DNA of 64,000 nucleotides from DASUBV01 sp036510065. Lineage in GTDB: Bacteria; Actinomycetota; Actinomycetes; Streptosporangiales; Streptosporangiaceae. The notes beneath the pieces are model-generated. The model made no database searches and had not been told where the DNA came from. It was given only the letters and a program-made list of their open reading frames with translations. This document shows, piece by piece, positions 48,162 to 56,381 of the stretch. The translations under genes were made by a program, and so were the position numbers. Positions within the stretch are counted from its first letter, which is position 1; every line of letters begins with the position of its first letter. The stretch is taken from NCBI GenBank assembly GCA_036510065.1, contig DATCEO010000051.1:1-64000 (forward strand). The letters are read 5' to 3'.

Positions 48162-49580
48162 ATGCCCGATCGCAAGGAGACTATCGAGGTCAGCGACCGC
48201 AGCGTGGTCATCTCCAACCCGGACAAGGTCTACTTCCCGCGGACCGGGCACACCAAGATGGACCTCGTCCGGTACTACCTGAGCGTGGCCGACGGTGCCC
48301 TGCGGGGCGCGGCCCGGCGCCCGGTGGTGCTCAAGCGCTTTGTCAACGGCGCCGAGGGCGAGGCGTTCTTCCAGAAGCGGGCCCCGTCCTCCCGGCCGGA
48401 CTGGCTGGAGACGGTGGAGCTGAAGTTCCCGTCCGGGCGGACCGCCGACGAGATCGTGATCAGGGACGCTGCCGGCCTGGCCTGGATGGTCAACCTGGGC
48501 TGCATCGACATCAATCCGCACCCCGTCCGCGCCGACGACCTGGATCATCCCGACGAGCTGCGGGTGGACCTGGACCCGGTGCCGGGCGTGGAGTGGGCGC
48601 AGATCGTCCGGGTCGCGCTGGTGGCCCGGGACGTGCTGGCCGATTTCGGGCTGACCGGGTGGCCGAAGACGTCGGGGTCGCGCGGCATCCACATCTACAG
48701 CCGGATCGAGCCGCGCTGGACCTTCACCGAGGTACGCCGGGCCGCCGTGGCGCTGGCCCGCGAGGTCGAGCGGCGGGCCCCCGGTGACGCCACCGCGCGC
48801 TGGTGGAAGGAGGAGCGGCACGGTGTCTTCGTCGACTACAACCAGAACGCCAAGGACCGCACGATCGCCTCGGCCTACTCCGTCCGGCCCACCCCCGATG
48901 CCCGGGTGTCGGCGCCGCTGACCTGGGACGAGGTGCCCGGCTGCGATCCTGCGGCGTTCACCATCGACACGATGCCGGACCGGTACGCGCGGCTGGGTGA
49001 CGTCGGGGCCGGGATCGACGAGGCAGTCGGCTCGCTGGCGGCGCTGCTGGAGCTGGCGGACAGGGACGAGGCCGCCGGGGTGCCCGACGCGCCCTGGCCC
49101 CCGCATTACGAGAAGCAGGCGGGCGAGGCGCCCCGCGTCCAGCCGTCCAAGCGGCGCGCCCCCGCGGGCGGCACCGCCGCAGCTGCGGAGGCGGCGAAGG
49201 ATCCGGCGGTCCTGCCGGCCGCGCCGGGCAAGGCCAGCGGGGCAAGCGGCCGGCGCAAGACGTCGATGCCGCTGATCGAGGTAGCCAGGGCGGCTACCCA
49301 GGCCGAGGCCCTGGCCGGGCTGGAGCGCTGGAAGGAGCGGCACGCGGCCGCCGCCGCGCTGCTGGAGCCCGCCGACGTCATGGTCGACTCCATGCGCGGC
49401 CGGTCCTCGACCTGGACCCGGATCCGGCTGAACCTGCGGCACGTCCCGGAGGCGGAGCGGCCCGGCCAGGAGGTGCTGGAGGTGGATTATGACCCGTTCG
49501 CCGGGTTCGAGCCACCGCCGCGCTCGCCGCGCTCGCCGCGCTCGCCGCGCTCGCCGGGCCGCGGCCAGGACCGGGCCTAA
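48162..49580 (+). CDS. Stand-alone LigD-type polymerase domain protein
   Basis: 472 residues. Polymerase (primase-fold) domain over about residues 1-300: VVISNPDKVYFPRTGHTKMDLVRYYL, then metal aspartates in RVDLDPVPG, SGSRGIHIYSRIEP, and the third aspartate in FVDYNQNAKDRTIASAYS. The C-terminal ~170 residues are a Lys/Ala linker and a helical region of unknown function (IEVARAATQAEALAGLERWKERH), ending in a fourfold RSP repeat (9-bp unit). This class fills and extends ends in non-homologous end joining. It is the second LigD-like gene in the window, again without ligase or Ku. Confidence 0.88.
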   Translation: MPDRKETIEVSDRSVVISNPDKVYFPRTGHTKMDLVRYYLSVADGALRGAARRPVVLKRFVNGAEGEAFFQKRAPSSRPDWLETVELKFPSGRTADEIVIRDAAGLAWMVNLGCIDINPHPVRADDLDHPDELRVDLDPVPGVEWAQIVRVALVARDVLADFGLTGWPKTSGSRGIHIYSRIEPRWTFTEVRRAAVALAREVERRAPGDATARWWKEERHGVFVDYNQNAKDRTIASAYSVRPTPDARVSAPLTWDEVPGCDPAAFTIDTMPDRYARLGDVGAGIDEAVGSLAALLELADRDEAAGVPDAPWPPHYEKQAGEAPRVQPSKRRAPAGGTAAAAEAAKDPAVLPAAPGKASGASGRRKTSMPLIEVARAATQAEALAGLERWKERHAAAAALLEPADVMVDSMRGRSSTWTRIRLNLRHVPEAERPGQEVLEVDYDPFAGFEPPPRSPRSPRSPRSPGRGQDRA

Positions 49581-49621
49581 GACGCCCCCACCCCGGCAGC
49601 GCGCCCCCGGCAGCCGGCCGC

Positions 49622-50047
49622 TCAGGCCGCGATGTCGCGCTCGGCGATGACGCGGCTGGGCCGGATCCGGACCAGCAGCTCGCCCGGCACGCCGTTGCGG
49701 GCGCCGAACTCCGCGCCCCGATCGGCCCCCATGTACCGGCCGCCGATGACCTCGGACCACTTCCTGAGCTCGTCCAGGTCCTCCGACAGCGTCGCCTCCC
49801 CCTCGATGACGACAAAGCTGAACGGCGGCTCCTGGTCATCGACGCACAGGCATACTCGCGGGTCGCGCCGCAGGCAGCGGCCCTTGACGCTGTCCTCGCC
49901 GGTGGTCAGGATGACGTCCTCGCCGTCCAGCACGAACCAGATCGGCGTGACGTGCGGCCGGCCATCCGCCCGGGTCACGCCCAGCTTGCCGGTCCTGGTG
50001 CCGGTCATCACGAACTCGTGCCACTGCTGTGGTGTCATCTTCGCCAT
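49622..50047 (-). CDS. PPOX-class F420-dependent oxidoreductase
   Basis: 141 residues, split-barrel flavin-type fold. GKLGVTRADGRPHVTPIWFVLDGEDVILTTGEDSVKGRCLRRDPRVCLCVDD is the family core. VRIRPSRVIAERDIAA ends it. Members use F420 to reduce quinone-like or other small substrates. It converges with the LigD-type polymerase gene (41-base gap) and lies 37 bases downstream of yceI on the same strand. Confidence 0.86.
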   Translation of the reverse strand: MAKMTPQQWHEFVMTGTRTGKLGVTRADGRPHVTPIWFVLDGEDVILTTGEDSVKGRCLRRDPRVCLCVDDQEPPFSFVVIEGEATLSEDLDELRKWSEVIGGRYMGADRGAEFGARNGVPGELLVRIRPSRVIAERDIAA

Positions 50048-50084
50048 GCGCCCACCGTAGGACAGCGGCCGGTCCGGCCTTCGG

Positions 50085-50837
50085 TCAGGCGTGGCTGAAC
50101 TTGATCAGGAACTCCAGCGTGCCGGTGCTCGCGGTGGTCACGAAACTGCCGAAGCTGGGGTTGGGGATGCCGTACTGGGCGAACACCACGGGAAGCGTTC
50201 CCGACACCTCGATGCCGGAGGCCGTCCGCTCGGCGCTGAGCGGGAAGCTGACCGACCGGGTATGACCGTGCAGGGTGAGCTGGCCGGCCGCGTGGTAGAC
50301 CCTGACCGTGCCGGCGGCCGGCACCGGCGCCAGCTCGATCGGCGAGGTCAGCCGCAGGGTGCCCGTCGGGTACTGCGCCGTGTCCATGATCCGGCCGTTG
50401 AACTGGGCGTCACGCTGGCTCTGGTCGCTCTTGACCGTGGCCAGCTGGGCCGTGAAGGAGCCGGCGGTCACCTTCGTGCCGCTGATGGTCAGGCTGCCGG
50501 TGATGCTGCTGGTCCGCCCCACGGCCAGGTTGTTCTGGCCCAGCAGTATTTCCTTGACCCGGTAGCCCACCACCGAGCCGGTCCCGACCTTCCAGCTGCC
50601 CGCGACCGGGCCGCCCGAGCCGGCCGCCTGGCTGCCGGTCGCCGCGGCCGGGGACGACGGGAGGGCGGCCGCGGGCGAGGAGCTGGCGGCAGCACCCGGC
50701 TTGAGGCTCAGCGCGGCCGGAGCCGGCCCCGAGATGACGTGAATGTAGAAGTACGTCCCGCCGATCGCCAGGGCAGCGACGACGACCACGCCCCCGGCCA
50801 GCCAGATCGCCCACCGCCGCGCACGAGACCGTGCCAT
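50085..50837 (-). CDS. YceI-family protein with membrane anchor
   Basis: 250 residues. An N-terminal helix (IWLAGGVVVVAALAIGGTYFYIHVI) is followed by an Ala/Ser/Pro linker and a YceI lipocalin-like barrel (GSWKVGTGSVVGYRVKE through GTLEFLIKFSHA). YceI barrels bind isoprenoid chains outside the membrane. ATG at 50835-50837. The 176-base gap to the next minus-strand gene holds no clear feature. Confidence 0.88.
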   Translation of the reverse strand: MARSRARRWAIWLAGGVVVVAALAIGGTYFYIHVISGPAPAALSLKPGAAASSSPAAALPSSPAAATGSQAAGSGGPVAGSWKVGTGSVVGYRVKEILLGQNNLAVGRTSSITGSLTISGTKVTAGSFTAQLATVKSDQSQRDAQFNGRIMDTAQYPTGTLRLTSPIELAPVPAAGTVRVYHAAGQLTLHGHTRSVSFPLSAERTASGIEVSGTLPVVFAQYGIPNPSFGSFVTTASTGTLEFLIKFSHA

Positions 50838-51013
50838 CGCCGACCACCCGTCTAACTGGCCGGGCTATGTCAGCCGAGCCTGCTGGTTATGGCACCAGAG
50901 CTTCCCGGGAGCGACCGAGCACGTGCTGGAGGTTTCCTCTAAGCCGCCTCTGCGAGCCGCCGCCGGCGGGCGCCACCCGGGGCGCCGCCCGCCGTGCCCC
51001 GTCGCCGCGCCGG

Positions 51014-51943
51014 TCAGACGACCCGGTCGAGCAGCGTGGCCAGCAGCTCCAGGTGATCCAGGTCGTGCAGGTCCAGGACCTGAAGGTAGGCGGTCTGCGC
51101 GCCGATCTCCGCGAAGGCCCCGAGCCGGTCGGCGATCTGCGCGGGCGTGCCGGCCAGCGCGGTTTCCCGCAGGTCGTCGACGTCCCGGCCGATCGCCGCG
51201 GCGCGCTCCCGCACCTGCGCATCGGTAGAACCGCAGCACACGGTCTGGGCGATCGAGTAGACCATCGACGACTCGGCTCGCCCGGCGGCCGCGCAGGCCT
51301 CCCGCACCCAGCCGAACGTGGCGGCCGTGTTCTCCAGGCTGGCGAACCCCCGGTTGAACTCGTCCGCGTAGCTGGCGGCCAGCGCCGGCGTCCGCCGCCG
51401 GCCGCCGCCGCCGATCAGGACCGGCGGCCGTGGCCGCTGGGCCGGCTTGGGCAGGCCGGGTGAGTCGGTCACGGTGTAGTACTGGCCGCTGAACGAGAAC
51501 GTCTCGCCCTCGGGCGCCGTCCACAGCCCGGTGATGATCGCCAGCTGCTCCTCGAACCGGTCGAACCGCTCCTTGAGCCCGGGGAAGGGCATCGCGTAGG
51601 CGGCGTGCTCGGCCTCGTACCAGCCCGCGCCGAAGCCGAACTCCACCCGGCCGCCGCTCATCTGGTCGACCTGCGCCACCGAGATGGCCAGCGGCCCCGG
51701 GTACCGGAACGTGGCGGCCGTCATCAGCGTGCCGAGCCGGATCCGCGAGGTCTCCCGGGCCAGGGCGCCCAGCGTGACCCACGAGTCGGTGGGCCCGGGC
51801 AAACCGCTGACGTCGCCCATATTCAGGTAATGATCGGACCGGAAGAACGCGTCGAACCCCAGGTCCTCGGTCGCGCGGGCCACTCGCAGCAGGGTCGGGT
51901 AGTCGGCCCCCTGCTGCGGCTCGGTAAAGATCCGCAATTTCAT
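51014..51943 (-). CDS. LLM-class F420-dependent oxidoreductase
   Basis: 309 residues, luciferase-like barrel: MKLRIFTEPQQGADYPTLLRVARATEDLGFDAFFRSDHY, DSWVTLGALARETSRIRLGTLMTAATFRYPG and GGRVEFGFGAGWYEAEHAAYAMPFP. This is the TIGR03560-like group. ATG at 51941-51943 gives the standard N-terminus. The third F420 enzyme in the window after those at 14.9 and 49.6 kb. Substrate unknown. Confidence 0.87.
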   Translation of the reverse strand: MKLRIFTEPQQGADYPTLLRVARATEDLGFDAFFRSDHYLNMGDVSGLPGPTDSWVTLGALARETSRIRLGTLMTAATFRYPGPLAISVAQVDQMSGGRVEFGFGAGWYEAEHAAYAMPFPGLKERFDRFEEQLAIITGLWTAPEGETFSFSGQYYTVTDSPGLPKPAQRPRPPVLIGGGGRRRTPALAASYADEFNRGFASLENTAATFGWVREACAAAGRAESSMVYSIAQTVCCGSTDAQVRERAAAIGRDVDDLRETALAGTPAQIADRLGAFAEIGAQTAYLQVLDLHDLDHLELLATLLDRVV

Positions 51944-52031
51944 GGCCCCATACTCTCGCGACGCCCGCACGGGCCTTCCCCCTGGCCGGCCTTACTAGCG
52001 TGGTAACGACAGCTCGGGGTCAGCGCGCCCG

Positions 52032-53393
52032 TCAGCCTGACGAGCTCCCCGGTGCCTGCGGCCGGGACAGGGTGGCCAGGCACTCGACGTGGTGGGTCAT
52101 CGGGAAGGCGTCGAAGGCCCGGAGCCCGTCCAGCGCCCAGCCGCCGGCGACCAGCAGCCTCAGGTCGCGGGCCAGGGTGGCCGGATCGCACGACACGTAG
52201 GCGATGGCGCGCAGGCTGGCGGGCGCGCCTGCCAGTGCGTCGATGACCGCCCGGTCCGCGCCGGCCCGGGGCGGATCCAGCACCGCCACCGACGCTCCCG
52301 ACAGGCCGATCCGGCCCAGGACCTGGCCCGCATCGCCGCGATGCACCCGCGCCCACGGCCACTCGCGCAGGTTATGCCGCGCGTCGCGGACCGCGGTGGT
52401 ATCGGACTCCACGCCGATCACGGTGCCGCTCGGCCCGACCGCCCGGGCCAGGGCCCCGGTGAACAGCCCGGCCCCGCAGTACAGGTCGATCGCCCCGTCG
52501 CCGGCCTGGGGGGCGAGCGCCTGGCCGACCGCCTCGGCCAGCGCGTCGGCCGCCGCCGGGTGCACCTGCCAGAAGCCGGCCAGGTCCACTCGCCAGTCCC
52601 GCCCGGCCGCGTGCTGGGTCAGGTAGCCGCGGCCGGCCACGGCCGTCCGGGCCCCGCCCCGGCCGACCGACCGCAGGCTGTCGGCGGCGACCGGGGGGAC
52701 CGGGCCCCGCAGCGGGCCGGTCACCAGGACGGCGCGCTCGCCGGTGGCCGGGACCGCGGCCACCTGGACCGACGTGGCGCCTGGCCAGCGGCTGCCCGTC
52801 ACGCCGGTGGCGTTGACCGCCGGGTAGGCGATCGGGCACTCCCCCACCTCGGTGATCTCATGCGAGCGGTGGCGGCGCAGGCCGGGGGTCCCGTCCGGGC
52901 CGATGGCGAAGGCGACCCTGGTCCGCCAGCCGAGCCCCGGCGCGCTGCCCGGCCGTCCGCCGCCGCCCTCGCCGTCGCCGTCGCCGTCGCCGTCGAGCGG
53001 CTCCACCGTGACCTCGCGGTCGAGGCCGCCGATCCGGGCCAGCTGCTGGCGGATGACTGCGGCCTTCAGCCGCCGCTGGGCGGGCAGGCTGGCGTGCTGC
53101 CAGTCGCAGCCGCCGCAGCCGCCTGGCCGGGCATGCGGGCAGGGCGGTTGCACCCGGTCGGCCGAGGGGACCAGGATCTCTACGGCATCGGCGCGGGCGA
53201 GCTTGGCGGTGATCTGGGTGAGAACGGCGCGAACTCGCTCGCCCGGCAGGGCATGGCGGACGAACACGACGCGACCGCCCTTATCATCGGGGCGGGCAAC
53301 GCACCAGCCGCCATTCACCGCCTCGCCGACGGTCAGTTCGAGCACGTCACCGGGCAGGGGCCCGGTCGTGGCGGTAGCGGTCACTGGCACCAT
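52032..53393 (-). CDS. TRAM-domain class I SAM-dependent RNA methyltransferase
   Basis: 453 residues. The N-terminal TRAM domain (LELTVGEAVNGGWCVARPDDKGGRVVFVRHALPGERV) precedes a [4Fe-4S] cysteine set (PCPHARPGGCGGCDW, with a fourth in GECPIAY). A short Asp-Gly repeat (GDGDGDGEGGGG) is inserted before the catalytic part. The SAM site is DLYCGAGLFTGALA and the catalytic cysteine is in YVSCDPATLARDL. Such enzymes make 5-methyluridine in rRNA or tRNA. ATG at 53391-53393 is chosen; GTG codons just inside are possible. It matches Rv2689c in the core block and diverges from ceoB. Confidence 0.9.
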   Translation of the reverse strand: MVPVTATATTGPLPGDVLELTVGEAVNGGWCVARPDDKGGRVVFVRHALPGERVRAVLTQITAKLARADAVEILVPSADRVQPPCPHARPGGCGGCDWQHASLPAQRRLKAAVIRQQLARIGGLDREVTVEPLDGDGDGDGEGGGGRPGSAPGLGWRTRVAFAIGPDGTPGLRRHRSHEITEVGECPIAYPAVNATGVTGSRWPGATSVQVAAVPATGERAVLVTGPLRGPVPPVAADSLRSVGRGGARTAVAGRGYLTQHAAGRDWRVDLAGFWQVHPAAADALAEAVGQALAPQAGDGAIDLYCGAGLFTGALARAVGPSGTVIGVESDTTAVRDARHNLREWPWARVHRGDAGQVLGRIGLSGASVAVLDPPRAGADRAVIDALAGAPASLRAIAYVSCDPATLARDLRLLVAGGWALDGLRAFDAFPMTHHVECLATLSRPQAPGSSSG

Positions 53394-53498
53394 GTTGCCG
53401 TGCCGGGTCGCCGGGCCGGCCGGAGGGGTGCCGCCGGCTAGCAGCGGCCCGCAGGTGGGCATACCGTGATCAAGCACTGATCGGCCGGAAGGAAGAGC

Positions 53499-54170
53499 GT
53501 GCACATCGTCATCATGGGGTGCGGGCGGGTCGGCTCGACCGTCGCCCACATCCTCGAGGACCAGGGGCACTCGGTCGCGGTCATTGACCGTGATCCCGAG
53601 GCGTTCCGCAAGCTTCCGTCCGGCTTCAAGGGGAGCAGGATCACCGGCATCGGGTTCGACCGTGATGTCCTGGCCGAGGCGGGAATCGAGCACGCGGACG
53701 CCTTCGCCGCGGTCAGCAGCGGCGACAACTCCAACGTCATCGCCGCCCGGGTGGCCCGCGAGTCCTTCGGCGTCGAGCGGGTCGTGGCGCGCATCTACGA
53801 TCCGCGCCGGGCCGACGTGTACCAGCGGCTGGGCATCCCGACGGTGGCCACCGTGCGGTGGACGGCGGACCAGATGCTGCGCCGGCTGCTGCCCGAGGGC
53901 GCCGAGCCGCTCTGGCGCGATCCGACCGGCGCGATCCTGCTGGCCGAGGTGGCGTGCGTCGCCGACTGGCTGGGCGAGAAGGTGTCGGCCCTGGAGGAGA
54001 TGGCCCAGACCAGGATCGCGTTCATCTCCCGGCTCGGCCAGGCGATGATCCCCACCAGCGGAACCGTCCTGCAGGAGGGCGACGTGCTGCACGTCGTGGC
54101 GGAAGAGGGCGACCTGCAGCGGATCGCCGCCCTGTTCTGCCGCCCCGTCCCCGGAAAGGGAATGCACTGA
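53499..54170 (+). CDS. ceoB: TrkA-type potassium uptake regulatory protein CeoB
   Basis: 223 residues: RCK-N Rossmann domain (MHIVIMGCGRVGSTVAHILEDQGHSVAVIDRDP) and RCK-C domain (EVACVADWLGEKVSALEE). It binds NAD(H) and gates a K+ transporter at the membrane. GTG 53499 follows GGAAGGA. The stop overlaps the ceoC start as TGATG. The pair is conserved across actinobacteria (Rv2691-Rv2692); the transport subunit is not adjacent here. Confidence 0.92.
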   Translation: MHIVIMGCGRVGSTVAHILEDQGHSVAVIDRDPEAFRKLPSGFKGSRITGIGFDRDVLAEAGIEHADAFAAVSSGDNSNVIAARVARESFGVERVVARIYDPRRADVYQRLGIPTVATVRWTADQMLRRLLPEGAEPLWRDPTGAILLAEVACVADWLGEKVSALEEMAQTRIAFISRLGQAMIPTSGTVLQEGDVLHVVAEEGDLQRIAALFCRPVPGKGMH

Positions 54171-54844
54171 TGCGCGTCGCGATCGCGGGCGCCGGCGCCG
54201 TCGGCATGTCCATCGCCAGGGAGCTGCTCGAGAACGGCCACGAGGTTCTGCTCATCGACAAGGACCCCAAGGCCATCCGGGTCTACGGCGTACCGGGGGC
54301 CGAGTGGCTGCTCGCGGACGCCTGCGAGATCAGCGCGCTGGACGACGCCCAGCTGGAACGCTGCAACGTGGTCGTCGCCGCGACCGGGGACGACAAGGCC
54401 AACCTGGTCACGTCCCTGCTGGCCAAGACCGAGTACGGCGTGCCGCGGGTGGTCGCCCGGGTCAACCTGCCCGCCAACGAGTGGCTGTTCAACGAGTCGT
54501 GGGGCGTCGACGTGGCGGTCTCGACTCCCCGGCTGCTCTCGGCCCTGGTCGAGGAGGCGGTCAGCGTCGGTGACCTGGTCCGGCTGATGACCTTCCGGCA
54601 GAGCGACGCCAGCCTGGTCGAGATGACCATGCCGGCCGATGCCCCGCTGGCCGGCCAGCGGGTCGGCAGCATCGTCTGGCCGGCTGATACGGCGCTGGTC
54701 GCGATCCTGCGGGACGGCCGGGTCATCGTGCCCAGCAGCGACGATCCGCTGGAAGGCGGCGACGAGCTGCTGTTTGTCACCAGCCAGGACGTGGAGGCCG
54801 AGCTATCCCGGCTGCTGCACGAGGGGAACGAGGCGGTTACCTGA
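54170..54844 (+). CDS. ceoC: TrkA-type potassium uptake regulatory protein CeoC
   Basis: 224 residues, paralogue of CeoB. RCK-N begins MRVAIAGAGAVGMSIARELLENGHEVLLIDKDP; RCK-C covers VEMTMPADAPLAGQRVGSIVWPADTALVAILRDGRVIVP. Start overlaps the ceoB stop by one base. The end overlaps the convergent DUF3710 gene by eight bases. Confidence 0.92.
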   Translation: MRVAIAGAGAVGMSIARELLENGHEVLLIDKDPKAIRVYGVPGAEWLLADACEISALDDAQLERCNVVVAATGDDKANLVTSLLAKTEYGVPRVVARVNLPANEWLFNESWGVDVAVSTPRLLSALVEEAVSVGDLVRLMTFRQSDASLVEMTMPADAPLAGQRVGSIVWPADTALVAILRDGRVIVPSSDDPLEGGDELLFVTSQDVEAELSRLLHEGNEAVT

Positions 54845-55787
54845 TCTCGGTGATCTCCGGCCCGCGCTCGAACGGGTTGGGCATGCCGTTGCTCTCCGCC
54901 TCGATCTGCTGCTCGATCGCCTGCCGGGCTTCCTCGGGCAGCTGGATGTCCAGCGGCTGACGCGGTGGCTGCGCGTGGTCGCCGCGGACGACCACCACGT
55001 CGGCGAAGATCTCCTCAAACGGCCGGGCCAGCTCGGGCTGCTGCGCCGCGGGGCCGGAAATCAGCCCGCGCAGGAACCAGCGGGGGCCGTCGGCGCCCAT
55101 GAACCGCAGCGACTCCGTGGCCGGGCGCTGGCCCGCGGTCACCGGGGGCGGGGTCAGCCGCACCAGCATCTCCGGCCCGAATGGCCCGTCGCGCTCCTCG
55201 CTCTGGCCACCGGACTTGGCTGCCTCGGCGGCGATCTCCTCGCGGACCTCGTCCCAGATCCCCATGGTCTTGGGCGCCGCGAACGCCTGGAGCTGGATCG
55301 CGCTGTTGCCGTGCACCACGGCGATCCAGATGCCGGGCTCCTGCTCCAGGCTGACCTGAATGTCGAAGCCGTCCCGCAAGGGAACCAGCAGGCTGCCGAA
55401 ATCCATCCGCTCGCCGTCGGGGTAGCCGCCCGCCGCGTCCCACGGCCCGGCGGCGCGGCCGCGCTCGGATCCGGCGCTCGGGGCAGAGTCGCGCAGCCTC
55501 GTCCAGGTGGCCGGGTCACCCAGGTCCTCACCGCGCCCGGCGACGGCAGGCCGGCCGGCGCCGCCGGGCTGCGCCCGGTCCCGCCCGTCGTCCAGCTCAT
55601 CGTCCAGCTCACCGGCGGGCTCGGCCAGCTCGTCATCGGCTGCCGGCTCGTCGTCCAGCAGCTCGTCGCCGGACAGGTCGTCATCTGGCTCGCCGACGGC
55701 CAGCTCGTCGAGATCCTGCTGGCCCTGGTCGGCGCCGCTGCCGCGCCTGGACTGATCCGCGTCCTCGCGGCGGTGCCGTCGGAACAC
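54837..55787 (-). CDS. DUF3710 protein
   Basis: 316 residues. A highly acidic N-terminal third (DDDLSGDELLDDEPAADDELAEP) precedes the DUF3710 domain (MDFGSLLVPLRDGFDIQVSLE through RGLISGPAAQ). Function unknown; conserved next to dut in actinobacteria (Rv2696c). GTG at 55785-55787 has AAGGAG seven bases upstream. It lies 40 bases after dut on the same strand, in a probable dut-DUF3710 transcript. Confidence 0.88.
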   Translation of the reverse strand: MFRRHRREDADQSRRGSGADQGQQDLDELAVGEPDDDLSGDELLDDEPAADDELAEPAGELDDELDDGRDRAQPGGAGRPAVAGRGEDLGDPATWTRLRDSAPSAGSERGRAAGPWDAAGGYPDGERMDFGSLLVPLRDGFDIQVSLEQEPGIWIAVVHGNSAIQLQAFAAPKTMGIWDEVREEIAAEAAKSGGQSEERDGPFGPEMLVRLTPPPVTAGQRPATESLRFMGADGPRWFLRGLISGPAAQQPELARPFEEIFADVVVVRGDHAQPPRQPLDIQLPEEARQAIEQQIEAESNGMPNPFERGPEITEIR

Positions 55788-55827
55788 CCCGCACGCTCCT
55801 TAATTCTGGAGTTCTCGCCGAATCGGG

Positions 55828-56358
55828 CTACACCCGGTCAGGAGCCTCACTGCCGCCAGCCGGCCCGGCGCTCATTGCGTGCCCGCCCGTCGAGCCGAAC
55901 CCGCCGTCGCCCCTGGCCGATCCCGGCAGGGTCACTACCTCATGGAAGACCGGGTACACCACGCGCTGGACCACCAGCTGGGCGATCCGGTCCCCGCGCT
56001 GGAACCGGACAGGGTGCTCGGCGTCGGTGTTGAGCAGTGTCACCCTGATCTCGCCACGGTACCCGGCATCGACGGTTCCGGGCGCATTGACGATCGTGAC
56101 CCCGTGCCGGGCGGCCAGCCCCGAGCGGGGATGCACGAAGGCCGCATAGCCATCCGGCAGCGCGATCGCCACCCCGGTCGGGACCACGGCGCGCTGGCCG
56201 GGGGCCAGCTCCACGTCCTGCGCCGCGAACAGGTCGGTCCCGGCATCGCCGGGGTGGGCCCGGCCGGGCAGCGGCAGGCCGGGATCCAGCCGCCTGATCA
56301 GCACCTCGACGCTGTCGCCGTGAGCACCGCCGGGGGGTCTGTCCTCGTGGCCGGTCAC
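55828..56358 (-). CDS. dut: dUTP diphosphatase
   Basis: Trimeric dUTPase that hydrolyses dUTP to dUMP, keeping uracil out of DNA. Motif 1 HPGDAGTDLFAA, motif 2 HPRSGLAARHG, motif 3 VNAPGTVDAGYRGEIRV, motif 4 RGDRIAQLVVQ and motif 5 RGDGGFGSTG are all intact. The GTG at 56356-56358 gives 176 residues, about 18 more than usual; a GTG at 56304 just before LIRRLDP is the alternative. The AI-2E transporter gene begins upstream and ends 23 bases before it. Confidence 0.93.
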   Translation of the reverse strand: MTGHEDRPPGGAHGDSVEVLIRRLDPGLPLPGRAHPGDAGTDLFAAQDVELAPGQRAVVPTGVAIALPDGYAAFVHPRSGLAARHGVTIVNAPGTVDAGYRGEIRVTLLNTDAEHPVRFQRGDRIAQLVVQRVVYPVFHEVVTLPGSARGDGGFGSTGGHAMSAGPAGGSEAPDRV

Positions 56359-56381
56359 GCTGGCGACCCTACCGCCACCGG

